A stretch of DNA of 64,000 nucleotides from Pseudoruminococcus massiliensis (lineage in GTDB: Bacteria; Bacillota; Clostridia; Oscillospirales; Acutalibacteraceae), in the NCBI RefSeq assembly GCF_900291955.1, contig NZ_OLMR01000008.1, forward strand, positions 20,089 to 84,088. The letters run 5' to 3'. Below the pieces are notes generated by a model. The model did no database searches and was not told the DNA's origin. It was given only the letters and a program-made list of their open reading frames with translations. This document shows, one piece after another, positions 28,650 to 37,755 of the stretch (position 1 is its first letter; every line of letters begins with the position of its first letter). The position numbers were made by a program, and so were the translations under genes.

Positions 28650-30092
28650 ATGAAAAAAGTTGGAAAACCAGTATTTTTCATCGTCGCTATTCTTATCTTC
28701 GCATTGGCGTATACGTCCATCTTCGGCATATATGGCGAAAACGGCGATTTTAAGATTACCTACATCAAGGGTGTCAGCGACATAAGATGGGGAATCGACA
28801 TTAAGGGTGGCGTTGAAGCTACTTTCAAGCCTTCCGGAAATGTCAAAGCAACAGCAGAACAGATGTCTGCAGCAAAGTCTGTTATAGAGCTTAGACTTGT
28901 CACTAATAATATTACTGACTATGAGCTTTATCAGGACAACGATAACGGCCTTATCATCGTCCGTTATCCATGGAAAGAGGACGAAGAAAACTTCGACCCA
29001 AGCACGGCTATTGAAGAGCTTGCCGCAACTGCAAAGCTTACTTTCAGAGAAGGCAATAGCTATACCAAACAAGAATATGATTCTAACGGTGAATTAGTAT
29101 ATAAGACACCGTCAGGAACAACAGCTTCTCACATATACCTCGATGGTAGTTCTATTAAAAGTGCAAGTGCCGATTATGTACAGCTTGAGAACGGTGGCAA
29201 GGCTCAATACATAGTTTCTCTCGAGCTAACCGATGAAGGAAGAAAGCTTTTCAAAGAGGCTACAACCGAGCTTTCTGCTAAGTCTTCAGGCGAAAATGTT
29301 ATGTCCATCTGGATGGACGATACTATGATTTCTGCTCCTACTGTTGAGAGCGTTATCGACAGCAACAGTTGTATGATTACAGGCGGAAACAAATCTGACA
29401 GCTCTGCTGGCTTCACCGCTTCTGAAGCAACAGCTCTTGCAAATAAAATTAACGCAGGTGCTTTGCCATTCGAGCTTGAGGTTGACAGCTATGGCTCAAT
29501 CAACCCAACTCTTGGTGACTATGCACTCTTTGCAATGGCTCTCGCAGGAATTATCGCTCTCGCACTTATTATTATCTTTATGATAGTATATTACAGACTT
29601 CCTGGTTTCGTTGCTTCTATCGCACTTATTGGTCAAGTTGCATTGTCACTTGCAGCTGTATCGGGTTACTTCCCATTCGCTTCAAGCTTCACTATGACGC
29701 TTGCTGGTATAAGTGGTATCATTCTTTCAGTTGGTATGGGTATTGACGCAAATGTTATTACCTCAGAAAGAATTAAGGACGAGCTTTATCAAGGAAAAAC
29801 ACTTGATGGCTGTATCAGATATGGTACAAAGAACAGCTTCTCAGCTATCTTTGATGGTAACATCACAAATATTATAGTTGCTCTTATCCTTATGCTTGTG
29901 TTTGGTCCTGCAAATATCCTTTCAGGTATTTTCGGTGCTTCTACAACAGGTGCTATCTACGCATTCGGTTACACACTGCTTGTCGGTGTTATCGCAAACT
30001 TCGTAATGGGCGTTTTTGCTTCAAGATTGATGCTTATGTCACTCTCACGCTTCAAGTTCCTGCGAAACAAGAAACTTTATGGAGGTAAGTGA
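28650..30092 (+). CDS. secD: Protein translocase subunit SecD
   Basis: 480 residues from ATG 28650 behind GGAGG. The order is an N-terminal membrane helix, a first periplasmic-type domain starting WGIDIKGGVEATF (SecD D1 motif), and a C-terminal block of about five membrane helices with GMGIDANVITSERIK, the SecD helix motif. With SecF it uses the proton or sodium gradient to pull exported proteins off SecYEG. The stop overlaps the secF ribosome-binding region, so the two are translationally coupled. Confidence 0.95.
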   Translation: MKKVGKPVFFIVAILIFALAYTSIFGIYGENGDFKITYIKGVSDIRWGIDIKGGVEATFKPSGNVKATAEQMSAAKSVIELRLVTNNITDYELYQDNDNGLIIVRYPWKEDEENFDPSTAIEELAATAKLTFREGNSYTKQEYDSNGELVYKTPSGTTASHIYLDGSSIKSASADYVQLENGGKAQYIVSLELTDEGRKLFKEATTELSAKSSGENVMSIWMDDTMISAPTVESVIDSNSCMITGGNKSDSSAGFTASEATALANKINAGALPFELEVDSYGSINPTLGDYALFAMALAGIIALALIIIFMIVYYRLPGFVASIALIGQVALSLAAVSGYFPFASSFTMTLAGISGIILSVGMGIDANVITSERIKDELYQGKTLDGCIRYGTKNSFSAIFDGNITNIIVALILMLVFGPANILSGIFGASTTGAIYAFGYTLLVGVIANFVMGVFASRLMLMSLSRFKFLRNKKLYGGK

Positions 30093-30094
30093 CT

Positions 30095-31099
30095 ATGAGA
30101 CAAAAATTTCATTTTGACTTCGTTGGAAATTCTAAGAAGTTCTTTATCTTAACACTCAGCCTTATGCTTATCTGCCTTATTCTTAATATTTTCGTTTTCC
30201 ACACAGAGCTTGATATTCAGTTCACTGGTGGTGCTATTATGAAATATAGCTACTCTGGTGATAACCTCTCAGAAAACGAAATTTCTAAAGTAGTTCAGGC
30301 TGCTACTAAGGAAGATGTTTCATTCCAGTATAGTAAGAATATGTCTGCTGCAGCTACTGAAGAAAATGCAAACACACTTTCTATCGAGCTTACAGAGGCA
30401 AAAACCATTGACCCTGAAACTGAAAAAGGTGTTACAGACGCCCTTAAAAAGGCTTTCCCTGATAATAACTTCACAAGAACTGAAATCACATCAGTTGACC
30501 CTTCAAAGGGTGCAACATTCTTCTGGAAGTGTATGGCTGCTGTTGGCATGGCCGCTCTCCTTATGATTCTCTATGTTGGCTTCAGATTCAGAAAAATCGG
30601 TGGTCTTTCCGCTGGCTGCACAGCCGTTATCGCACTTATACACGATATAATTATGGCATACTTCACTTTCGTTATTTTCAGAATGCCACTTGATGATAAC
30701 TTCATAGCCGTTATCCTTACTATCATAGGTTATTCTCTTAATGATACTATTGTTATCTTCGATAGAATCAGAGAAAATCGTAAGTATATTGGTCCTAAGG
30801 CTTCAACAGCAGAGCTTGTAAACACAAGTCTTAATCAGACTCTTTCAAGAACAATATGCACAGCTATAACAACTATCCTTGCAATCGGTTCTGTACTTGT
30901 TGTTGCACTTATCTATGATATTCAGACAGTTGTAAGCTTTGCACTTCCTATGATGATAGGCGTTATCTTCGGTTGCTATTCTTCAATCTTTATCTCTGCT
31001 CCTCTTTGGGTTATGTGGACAAACTACAAAAAGAGAAAAGCTTCTGAAAAGAAAACTAAAGCTAATAAAAAGGCTAAAGAAAGCAAAAATAAAAAATAA
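30095..31099 (+). CDS. secF: Protein translocase subunit SecF
   Basis: 334 residues. ATG 30095 is chosen over GTG 30089 because it sits 9 bp after GGAGG. It has one N-terminal helix, the SecF domain start (ELDIQFTGGAIMKY), five C-terminal helices and the motif IGYSLNDTIVIFDRIREN typical of SecF. The C-terminal tail is Lys-rich. It partners with SecD and is followed by a clear terminator and then by the SCIFF peptide gene. Confidence 0.95.
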   Translation: MRQKFHFDFVGNSKKFFILTLSLMLICLILNIFVFHTELDIQFTGGAIMKYSYSGDNLSENEISKVVQAATKEDVSFQYSKNMSAAATEENANTLSIELTEAKTIDPETEKGVTDALKKAFPDNNFTRTEITSVDPSKGATFFWKCMAAVGMAALLMILYVGFRFRKIGGLSAGCTAVIALIHDIIMAYFTFVIFRMPLDDNFIAVILTIIGYSLNDTIVIFDRIRENRKYIGPKASTAELVNTSLNQTLSRTICTAITTILAIGSVLVVALIYDIQTVVSFALPMMIGVIFGCYSSIFISAPLWVMWTNYKKRKASEKKTKANKKAKESKNKK

Positions 31100-31107
31100 T
31101 TTACTTA

Positions 31108-31139
31108 AATCGGAAAGTCGAAAGGCTTTCCGATTTTTT
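31108..31139 (+). terminator. Terminator of secDF
   Basis: AATCGGAAAG/CTTTCCGATT is a perfect 10-bp stem, followed by TTTTTTG. Confidence 0.9.
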
Positions 31140-31180
31140 GTTTGTTATCTCTGCAAGTCTATATATTGTCAAAATAATAG

Positions 31181-31209
31181 TTGAAATTTCTGAAATAATA
31201 TGTTAAAAT
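31181..31209 (+). promoter_or_regulatory. Promoter of SCIFF operon
   Basis: TTGAAA (31181-31186), a 17-bp spacer and TAAAAT (31204-31209) lie 33 bp upstream of the SCIFF start codon. Confidence 0.65.
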
Positions 31210-31241
31210 TATTATATTAAATTATACGGAGGTAATTTCTT

Positions 31242-31397
31242 ATGAAAGAAACTAAGCACATAAAGACACTTAATAGTGCAAATCTTAAAGAATCAGCAGT
31301 TAAGGGTGGCTGTGGCGAATGTCAAGCTTCTTGCCAGAGTGCTTGCAAAACTTCTTGCACAGTCGCTAACCAGAAGTGCGAGTCCGCTAATCGCTAA
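31242..31397 (+). CDS. scfA: SCIFF ranthipeptide precursor (six Cys in forty-five)
   Basis: A 51-residue ORF with CGGAGG in front of ATG 31242. The leader MKETKHIKTLNSANLKES leads to a core with exactly six cysteines at 24, 27, 31, 35, 39 and 46, the SCIFF signature (GGCGECQASCQSAC, then TSCT). SCIFF peptides receive thioether bridges from Cys to alpha carbons of acceptor residues, made by the radical SAM maturase encoded next. Biological role is not settled; signalling roles have been proposed for related ranthipeptides. A weak hairpin separates it from the maturase gene. Confidence 0.95.
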   Translation: MKETKHIKTLNSANLKESAVKGGCGECQASCQSACKTSCTVANQKCESANR

Positions 31398-31431
31398 TTA
31401 ATGCCGATTTTAATATGCAAAACCATTCTTA

Positions 31432-31461
31432 AAAGAGCGGACTTAGTTCGCTCTTTATTTA
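31432..31461 (+). terminator. Leaky intercistronic hairpin between SCIFF peptide and maturase
   Basis: AAAGAGCG/CGCTCTTT forms an 8-bp stem followed by ATTTATG rather than a full T run. It would partly stop transcription, giving more peptide mRNA than enzyme mRNA, a common arrangement in peptide clusters. The function is inferred. Confidence 0.6.
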
Positions 31462-31497
31462 TGCAATTTAAATATAAAAAGGAAGCGTGACTAAAAT

Positions 31498-32856
31498 ATG
31501 ATACATAAATATAATCTTTTGGGGAATAACATTTGTCTTGATGTTCATAGTGGTGCTGTACATATTCTTGATGATATTTCCTATAAAATGCTCGATTATC
31601 TTGATGAAAATATGACCGAGAATATTCCTGATTCAGTAATTGAAGCTATGAGTGGAGAATACTCTGAGGAAGACCTCACCGAAACTTATAATGACCTCTA
31701 CGAGCTCTATAAGATGGGACAACTTTTCTCTGATGATGACTATGAGAAGTTTGCTAACCTTATGAAAGGTGCTCCTGTTAAATCTATGTGTCTTAATGTT
31801 GCACACGATTGTAATCTCCGCTGTGAATATTGCTTTGCTGCAAAGGGCGACTTTGGCAAAGGTCGCTGTCTTATGCCTCTTGAGATTGGTAAAAAAGCTA
31901 TCGACTTCCTTATCGAAAAATCTGGTTCAAGAAGAAACCTCGAGCTTGATTTCTTTGGCGGTGAACCACTTATGAATTTCGATGTTGTCAAGGGCGTTAT
32001 AGAGTATGCAAGAAGCATCGAAAAACAGCACAATAAGAATTTCCGCTTCACTATCACTACAAACGGACTTCTTCTCACAGATGATAAGATTGAATATATT
32101 AATAAAGAGATGAATAATGTTGTTCTTTCTCTTGACGGAAGAAAAGAAGTAAACGACAGACTCCGTATAACTCCTAACGGCAAAGGCTGTTATGATATTA
32201 TTGTTCCTAAGTATCAAAACCTCGTTCAAAATCGTGGCGATAAAGATTACTACATTCGTGGTACATTCACAAGATATAACCTCGATTTTACAAACGATGT
32301 TCTCCATATGAAAGACCTCGGCTTTGAACAGCTATCTATCGAGCCTGTTGTATCCGACCCACTTCTCTCCTACTCTATCAAAACAGAAGACTTACCTGCT
32401 GTATTTGATGAATACGAAAGGCTCGCCAAAACTATTGTTGAGAGCCGAAAGAAAGGCGAATTCTATAATTTCTTCCACTTTATGATTGACTTAGACCAAG
32501 GCCCTTGTGCAGTTAAGCGTTTGCGTGGCTGCGGTTGCGGAAACGAATATGTTGCTGTAACTCCTGAGGGTGATATTTATCCATGTCATCAGTTTGTTGG
32601 CGAAGACGATTACAAGATGGGTAATCTTAATGACGGTACTTTCGATGAAGATATGAAAGCAAGATTTGCACTTGCTAATGTATATTCTAAGGATAAATGT
32701 AAGAACTGCTGGGCTAAGTTCTATTGCAGCGGTGGTTGTAACGCTAATAACTTCAAATATGAAGGGGATATTCGTAAATCTCACGAAACATCTTGTGAAT
32801 TGGAAAAAAAGCGTCTTGAATGTGCAATAGCTATTAAAGCAGCGCTTGCTGAATAA
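31498..32856 (+). CDS. scfB: Thioether-forming SCIFF maturase (radical SAM/SPASM)
   Basis: The 452-residue protein has an N-terminal RiPP-recognition-like part (1-90), a radical SAM core with the CX3CX2C cluster at C105, C109 and C112 (CNLRCEYC), and a C-terminal SPASM region with further cysteines (CAVKRLRGCGCG, CHQF, CKNCW, CSGGCNA, and a late CELEK). It uses S-adenosylmethionine to make thioether bridges in the SCIFF peptide encoded 100 bp upstream. ATG 31498 follows AAGGAAG. A CAP protein gene follows within 16 bp, perhaps cotranscribed. Confidence 0.95.
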   Translation: MIHKYNLLGNNICLDVHSGAVHILDDISYKMLDYLDENMTENIPDSVIEAMSGEYSEEDLTETYNDLYELYKMGQLFSDDDYEKFANLMKGAPVKSMCLNVAHDCNLRCEYCFAAKGDFGKGRCLMPLEIGKKAIDFLIEKSGSRRNLELDFFGGEPLMNFDVVKGVIEYARSIEKQHNKNFRFTITTNGLLLTDDKIEYINKEMNNVVLSLDGRKEVNDRLRITPNGKGCYDIIVPKYQNLVQNRGDKDYYIRGTFTRYNLDFTNDVLHMKDLGFEQLSIEPVVSDPLLSYSIKTEDLPAVFDEYERLAKTIVESRKKGEFYNFFHFMIDLDQGPCAVKRLRGCGCGNEYVAVTPEGDIYPCHQFVGEDDYKMGNLNDGTFDEDMKARFALANVYSKDKCKNCWAKFYCSGGCNANNFKYEGDIRKSHETSCELEKKRLECAIAIKAALAE

Positions 32857-32871
32857 TTAGGGGCAAAGCTT

Positions 32872-33957
32872 ATGAAAATTCGTAAGCCAAAAGAAATCCT
32901 TGCAATAATACTTATCGCAGTTGCATTTTTGCTTGCTACCATTATTATTACAAACTCAATAATAAATTCTTTTAATTTAGTAGAAGATGAACACCCTTCT
33001 ATGATGAGCTATGAAACTTATACTACTGCCGATAATATAACATATACTCATACTTCGGAAGATAGCTATACTGTAAGTTCTAAGCAAAATATGTCTAATA
33101 ATTCCATTAATTCAAGCAATAATAATTCTATTATTGAAAGTTCTATTAACAACTCAGCCACAAGCCTTTTGAATCAGTCTACAACAAGTACAAATTCTTC
33201 AAGCAGCACTCAATCATGCAAAAATGAATCTGTTTCAAGTTCTACAAGCTACAAAGCTTCATCAAAAAAAGAAACTGAAATTTCTAAAACCAAAAATGAA
33301 GAAACTACTCGACAGGTTGAAGAACAAATTCCTATTCATGAGCATAATTATATGGAAAGGGTTATATCTCCTAACTGTACTTCAAAGGGTTATACCCTGC
33401 ACAGCTGTGACTGTGGAAAATCTTATGCAGATAACTATAAAAATGCTCTTGGACATAAATGGGGAGATTGGGAAACAATATCTGAAGCCACTATAACAAG
33501 CAAAGGACTTCAGCAACGAATCTGTCAAAGATGCTCTGCAAAAGATTATAGATATATTGAAAAAATAAAGGCTAATAACTCACCAAACTCTAAATTTTCA
33601 GAAGAGGTCGTAAGACTTATTAATGAAGAACGCAAAAAGAATGGTGTAAGTCCACTCAAGATTGATTACACTCTTATGAATAATGCCTATACACGCTCTA
33701 CTGAACTTGAAACTAACTTTGGGCATAAGCGTCCTAATGGAGAGCCTGGCTACACCTTTGTTCTTGACCTTGATTATTCTATTGTTGGTGAAAATATTGC
33801 CGCAGGTCAGAACACACCTCAAGAAGTTGTCAATGCTTGGATGAATTCAACTGGTCACCGCTCAAATATCTTAAATTCTGAATTTACAAATACTGGTGTA
33901 GGCTGTTATATGGCAAGTGATGGTTGGGTATATTGGTCACAGCTTTTCGGTGGTTAA
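32872..33957 (+). CDS. Membrane-anchored CAP-domain (YkwD/SCP-like) protein
   Basis: The 361-residue protein has a signal anchor (about 12-33) and a long Ser/Asn/Thr-rich linker (about 55-150). A Cys/His module follows (about 160-230: CTSKGYTLHSCDCGK and CQRCSAK) whose C..KGY..C.CG pattern recurs in the Cys-rich protein at the left edge. The CAP domain covers about 240-361 with the conserved HKRPNGEPG, GENIA and HRSNILN motifs. CAP proteins of Firmicutes are surface-associated; some act in spore or wall biology, but the molecular activity is unclear. ATG 32872 has AGGGGC upstream. Confidence 0.9.
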   Translation: MKIRKPKEILAIILIAVAFLLATIIITNSIINSFNLVEDEHPSMMSYETYTTADNITYTHTSEDSYTVSSKQNMSNNSINSSNNNSIIESSINNSATSLLNQSTTSTNSSSSTQSCKNESVSSSTSYKASSKKETEISKTKNEETTRQVEEQIPIHEHNYMERVISPNCTSKGYTLHSCDCGKSYADNYKNALGHKWGDWETISEATITSKGLQQRICQRCSAKDYRYIEKIKANNSPNSKFSEEVVRLINEERKKNGVSPLKIDYTLMNNAYTRSTELETNFGHKRPNGEPGYTFVLDLDYSIVGENIAAGQNTPQEVVNAWMNSTGHRSNILNSEFTNTGVGCYMASDGWVYWSQLFGG

Positions 33958-33969
33958 TTAATGTTTATG

Positions 33970-34070
33970 TTGAAATTTGCCGAATAATGTGTTATAATAT
34001 TTAAAAATGGTCTTCGATTGACTGTCCGTATGGTTAGCGAACGATGTTGTTCGTTTTAAGCGGACAGTCA
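33970..34070 (+). promoter_or_regulatory. Antiporter promoter and structured leader
   Basis: TTGAAA (33970-33975), 17 bp and TATAAT (33993-33998) form a near-consensus promoter. The first part of the leader folds into a long hairpin: a 10-bp outer stem, TGACTGTCCG/CGGACAGTCA (34019-34028 with 34061-34070), and an inner AACGA/TCGTT stem. No T run follows, so it is not a terminator. It could be an mRNA-stabilising or ion-responsive element; it did not match a riboswitch I know. Confidence 0.6.
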
Positions 34071-34107
34071 TTTGCTGTTCATTTTAAATTATAAGAGGAG
34101 TTTTTTT

Positions 34108-35445
34108 ATGGAGGAGTATCATTATCTTTTGGATTTAGCTTTGATTCTATTTACAACAAAGCTATTCGGCTTAATCTCTCAAAAATTTAAAATGCCACAA
34201 GTCGTTGGAGCTTTGCTTGCGGGTCTTATTTTAGGTCCGGCAGTACTTAACATTGTACAAAAATCCAACTTCATCACCACAACATCAGAAATCGGTGTTA
34301 TTATTTTGATGTTCTGTGCAGGCCTTGAAACTGATGTTAAGGAGCTTAAAAAATGTGGCAAAGCTTCATTTGTTATTGCTTTGCTTGGCGTTATAGTTCC
34401 ACTTCTTGGTGGATTTGGCGTTGCCTATTTCTTCAATCAGCCTGGAATAATAGATTCAGGTGCAACCTGCAATGTATTCTTACAAAATGTCTTTATTGGC
34501 GTAATACTCACAGCTACATCTGTAAGTATTACCGTTGAAACACTTAAAGAGCTTGGAAGGCTAAAGTCCGAATCAGGTAATGCTATACTTGGTGCTGCTA
34601 TTATAGATGATATTCTTGGTATCATCGCTTTAACCGTTATCACAAGCTTAGCAGACTCAAGTGTTAATGTTTGGATAGTTCTTTTAAAAATTCTTGGTTT
34701 CTTTGCAATGGTTATTGTTGCAGGCTTTGCATTCTATAAGCTATATGTCTGGTGGGCTAATCGCTCTAAACATCTTAGACACAGACACGCAATTATTTGC
34801 TTCGTTTTCTGCCTTGGTATGTCTTATGCCGCAGAAGCTCTTTTCGGAGTTGCAGATATTACTGGTGCATTTTTTGCTGGACTTATCATTTCTCTTACAC
34901 AAAGCTCAGAATATCTTGCAAAGAAATTTGATGTTCTTTCATACCTCTTACTTTCACCTATCTTCTTCGCAAGTATCGGCTTAAATGTTGTACTTCCATC
35001 AATGAGTGTACAAATTATAGTTTTCGCAGTTGTAATAACAATAGTTGCAATTATAACAAAGATTATTGGCTGTGGCTTAGGTGCAAAAATTTGTGGATAT
35101 AAGAATTATCAGTGCAAGAGAATTGGTATAGGTATGATTTCTCGTGGTGAAGTTGCTCTTATCGTTGCAAATAAGGGTGCTTCTATGGGTTTGCTTGGCT
35201 CTGTAATGCTTGGCCCGATAGTTATTATGGTTATCGCAACTACTATAATAACTCCGATTTTGTTAAAAATTGTTTATTCAAACAAAAAGACAAAGAATAT
35301 TGATGAAACTATACCTGCAGAAAATACTATAAATTCTGTTACGGAAAGAATCCAAGATAGCTATGTCAATGAAGTAGTAAACGCAGAGGTTCCTGAAATA
35401 CCACTCTCAGATAAAAAAATTGGAAGTAATAAAAAAGTAAAATAG
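34108..35445 (+). CDS. CPA2-family cation:proton antiporter
   Basis: 445 residues from ATG 34108 behind GAGGAG. About 12 hydrophobic segments match the Kef/NapA-type Na+/H+ exchanger fold: MPQVVGALLAGLILGP in helix 2, LMFCAGLETD, AAIIDDILGIIAL (the conserved Asp pair of the ion site) and SRGEVALIVANKG. There is no TrkA-N domain, unlike full-length KefB/C. The last 40 residues are a charged cytosolic tail. It exchanges Na+ or K+ for protons at the cytoplasmic membrane. Monocistronic with its own promoter and terminator. Confidence 0.92.
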   Translation: MEEYHYLLDLALILFTTKLFGLISQKFKMPQVVGALLAGLILGPAVLNIVQKSNFITTTSEIGVIILMFCAGLETDVKELKKCGKASFVIALLGVIVPLLGGFGVAYFFNQPGIIDSGATCNVFLQNVFIGVILTATSVSITVETLKELGRLKSESGNAILGAAIIDDILGIIALTVITSLADSSVNVWIVLLKILGFFAMVIVAGFAFYKLYVWWANRSKHLRHRHAIICFVFCLGMSYAAEALFGVADITGAFFAGLIISLTQSSEYLAKKFDVLSYLLLSPIFFASIGLNVVLPSMSVQIIVFAVVITIVAIITKIIGCGLGAKICGYKNYQCKRIGIGMISRGEVALIVANKGASMGLLGSVMLGPIVIMVIATTIITPILLKIVYSNKKTKNIDETIPAENTINSVTERIQDSYVNEVVNAEVPEIPLSDKKIGSNKKVK

Positions 35446-35456
35446 TATCATAATTC

Positions 35457-35487
35457 AAAAGGACACTCTGATTTGAGTGTCCTTTTT
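35457..35487. terminator. Bidirectional terminator between antiporter and cca
   Basis: AAAAGGACACTC/GAGTGTCCTTTT with a short loop and A/T runs on both sides, between convergent genes. Confidence 0.9.
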
Positions 35488-35494
35488 GCTGTCA

Positions 35495-36805
35495 TCATTT
35501 ATATAGAAGTGCTTGCTTTAAAAGCACTTCTCTTTTATTTTTGCAATTTTCAGAAATTACATCTTCAAGTAGCTTATTAAGTACAATGCCAATATTTTTT
35601 CCTACTATGCCAAATTTCTTTAAATCATCACCCGAAATATTCAGTTCAGATATAATACAGCAAAGTTTTTTTTCATCTATTTCATCAAAGAATCTGATAG
35701 CATTATAATAAAGCTGTGCTGTACTTTCTTTATGAGGTTTTGAAAAGACATCAGAATACTTTATATCAAGCCAATCCTTTGTAAAATCATAGCCAAAATC
35801 ACGCACAAACCTTCTCATATCTGCAAGAGCTTTTGGAAATCTTATACTATGATTTATTATAAGCTTCAAGACCTCTGTATTAACTATTTTTTCAAATCTG
35901 AATCGTGAAAGAATTTCTTTCGCTATCTCTGCACCCTTTTCAGCATGATTAGGATATTTTTCTTTATCATCAACCATAACCATACAAGACGGTTTTGCAA
36001 CATCGTGCAAAAGCATACATAATCTCTCACATAGATTTTTTGACATTGAAACCGATTTTACAGTATGCTCCCAAAGCGTAATATCAGGATATTTTTTCAT
36101 AATATAACTATCCTCAATACGCAATTCAGGAATTAGTTCATATATAATCTCTCTGCATGACATAAGCACATCATAAATGCTTTCACCTAAAAGCACACCT
36201 CTAAATTCGCTTGTAATTCTTTCCTTTGCAATTTTTTGAAGTAAATTTTTTGTTTCAAGCATAGCTGAAAGCGTTTCTTCCTCTATTCTAAATCCTAAGG
36301 TTGAAGCAAACCTCATTCCACGCATAATTCTAAGAGCATCCTCAGAAAATCTCTTATGTGGATTTCCGACACAGCGGATTAATCTATTTTTTAAATCTTC
36401 CTGTCCGCCATAAAGGTCTATTATTCCCTCGGATTTACGATAAGCCATAGCATTAATTGTAAAATCACGCCTTGCCAAATCTTCTTCTATATTTCGCTCA
36501 AAAGAAACCGAATCAGGTCTGCGTGAATCAGTATAAGTACCATCACTTCTGAATGTTGTAACCTCGACAAGCTTGTTCTCAGATACAACTGCAACTGTTC
36601 CATGCTTTATGCCATTATCTACTGTTTTATAGTCCTTGAAAATTTCAAGCATTTCTTCTGGCAAAGCTGAGGTCGCAACATCAAAATCATTTATTGGTCG
36701 TCCAAGCAGATAATCTCTGACACAGCCTCCAACGACATATGCAGAAAAGCCATTTTCCTCAAGTCGGTTTAAAACATCAGAAACATATTTCGGTATACTC
36801 ATCAT
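35495..36805 (-). CDS. cca: CCA-adding tRNA nucleotidyltransferase
   Basis: The 436-residue class II nucleotidyltransferase has VVGGCVRDYLLGRP (G motif, residues 20-33), the catalytic pair in NDFDVATSA, RRDFTINAMAY, the HD-type domain motif (MLLHDVAKP) and the tRNA-binding tail. It adds or repairs the CCA end of tRNAs; two ATGs in tandem at 36805/36802 are possible starts. First of a minus-strand series; a DUF3783 gene precedes it by 25 bp and is probably in the same operon. Confidence 0.95.
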   Translation of the reverse strand: MMSIPKYVSDVLNRLEENGFSAYVVGGCVRDYLLGRPINDFDVATSALPEEMLEIFKDYKTVDNGIKHGTVAVVSENKLVEVTTFRSDGTYTDSRRPDSVSFERNIEEDLARRDFTINAMAYRKSEGIIDLYGGQEDLKNRLIRCVGNPHKRFSEDALRIMRGMRFASTLGFRIEEETLSAMLETKNLLQKIAKERITSEFRGVLLGESIYDVLMSCREIIYELIPELRIEDSYIMKKYPDITLWEHTVKSVSMSKNLCERLCMLLHDVAKPSCMVMVDDKEKYPNHAEKGAEIAKEILSRFRFEKIVNTEVLKLIINHSIRFPKALADMRRFVRDFGYDFTKDWLDIKYSDVFSKPHKESTAQLYYNAIRFFDEIDEKKLCCIISELNISGDDLKKFGIVGKNIGIVLNKLLEDVISENCKNKREVLLKQALLYK

Positions 36806-36830
36806 AAAATCGCCACCTAATAAAGCAAAA

Positions 36831-37214
36831 TTATTCTTTCTTAGCTTTTAATTCTGCCATCTGCTCACGCTCTTTTTTAAGCTCTTCAAAAAGAGTATTT
36901 ACATTCCAATCTTTGTTAGTTTCAGTAAGAATTGCAGTAAGCTTAACAAGCCCTGCACCTGTTTTTCTCATTGCAAAGAATAGCTTGTCTATAAGATTGT
37001 CTGAAAATCCGCATAATACCATCATCTCCTCAGAAATTCCGTCACCATCATATGCAAGCTCTGTTTCTTCTGAAATTCCTGCAAGCTCACCAAGAGTTTT
37101 GGCAAAATCAGATTTAGAAACAGTCCTTACACGCAGTTTCAGTGGAAGTGCTGCACGAGTTATTTTAGCAGCTTTCTGCTTAGGAACATTAAAAAGCAGT
37201 ACAGTTTGTATCAT
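36831..37214 (-). CDS. DUF3783 family protein
   Basis: The 127-residue soluble protein matches the DUF3783 pattern: an N-terminal strand MIQTVLLFNVP, a middle segment MMVLCGFSDNLIDKLFFAMRK and LTAILTETNKDW, with a charged helical C-terminus. Function is unknown. It sits 2 bp from the Nudix gene and 25 bp from cca, so it is in a housekeeping operon of small RNA- and nucleotide-linked genes. Confidence 0.8.
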   Translation of the reverse strand: MIQTVLLFNVPKQKAAKITRAALPLKLRVRTVSKSDFAKTLGELAGISEETELAYDGDGISEEMMVLCGFSDNLIDKLFFAMRKTGAGLVKLTAILTETNKDWNVNTLFEELKKEREQMAELKAKKE

Positions 37215-37215
37215 A

Positions 37216-37746
37216 TTACACTTTATCCTCTCTTGTATGCAATCCGTTATGATTTCTCAAAAAGAACAGCATATCTATAAAGCTTTTATTATACGGAATA
37301 AATTCTCCGCTCTCAATCATAGACTTTATTTCATCAGCCGTTGCCCATTTAACTTCTTTAACTTCTTCGTATTGAAGCTTCAAAGTGTCTATTTCAATTT
37401 CTCTTTCAACTAAGTAAATATCATTAAAGCCATTTTTAAAATTTATCGTAAATGACGGACGAATATTACTCAAATCAAGCTTATATCCTATTTCTTCTAA
37501 AACCTCTCGCTCGGCGGCAGTCTGACTTGTATCTCCACTAACAGCAGAACCTCCAACGGTAATATCCCACAAATCCGACCAACCAGACTTAAAAGGCTGT
37601 CTATGCTGAATCAGCATTTCACCTTGCTTATTAAAAATACAGATATGAACTGCCAAATGATAGCGATTTTCTTTTATTTTTTCGCCACGAAGCATAGTTT
37701 CGCCTGTTGGAATCCTGTTTATATCATACAAATCCCAAATTTCCAT
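37216..37746 (-). CDS. Nudix hydrolase
   Basis: The 176-residue protein has a Nudix box at about 72-95 (the AAEREVLEEIG part is clear, with G at the expected position) and the YHLAVHICIFN and LIQHRQPFKSGWSDLWD segments. It resembles the isopentenyl-diphosphate-isomerase-like Nudix branch. Such enzymes cleave nucleoside diphosphates linked to other moieties; the substrate cannot be read. It lies 9 bp after engB and 2 bp before the DUF3783 gene. Confidence 0.88.
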   Translation of the reverse strand: MEIWDLYDINRIPTGETMLRGEKIKENRYHLAVHICIFNKQGEMLIQHRQPFKSGWSDLWDITVGGSAVSGDTSQTAAEREVLEEIGYKLDLSNIRPSFTINFKNGFNDIYLVEREIEIDTLKLQYEEVKEVKWATADEIKSMIESGEFIPYNKSFIDMLFFLRNHNGLHTREDKV

Positions 37747-37755
37747 AAATACACC

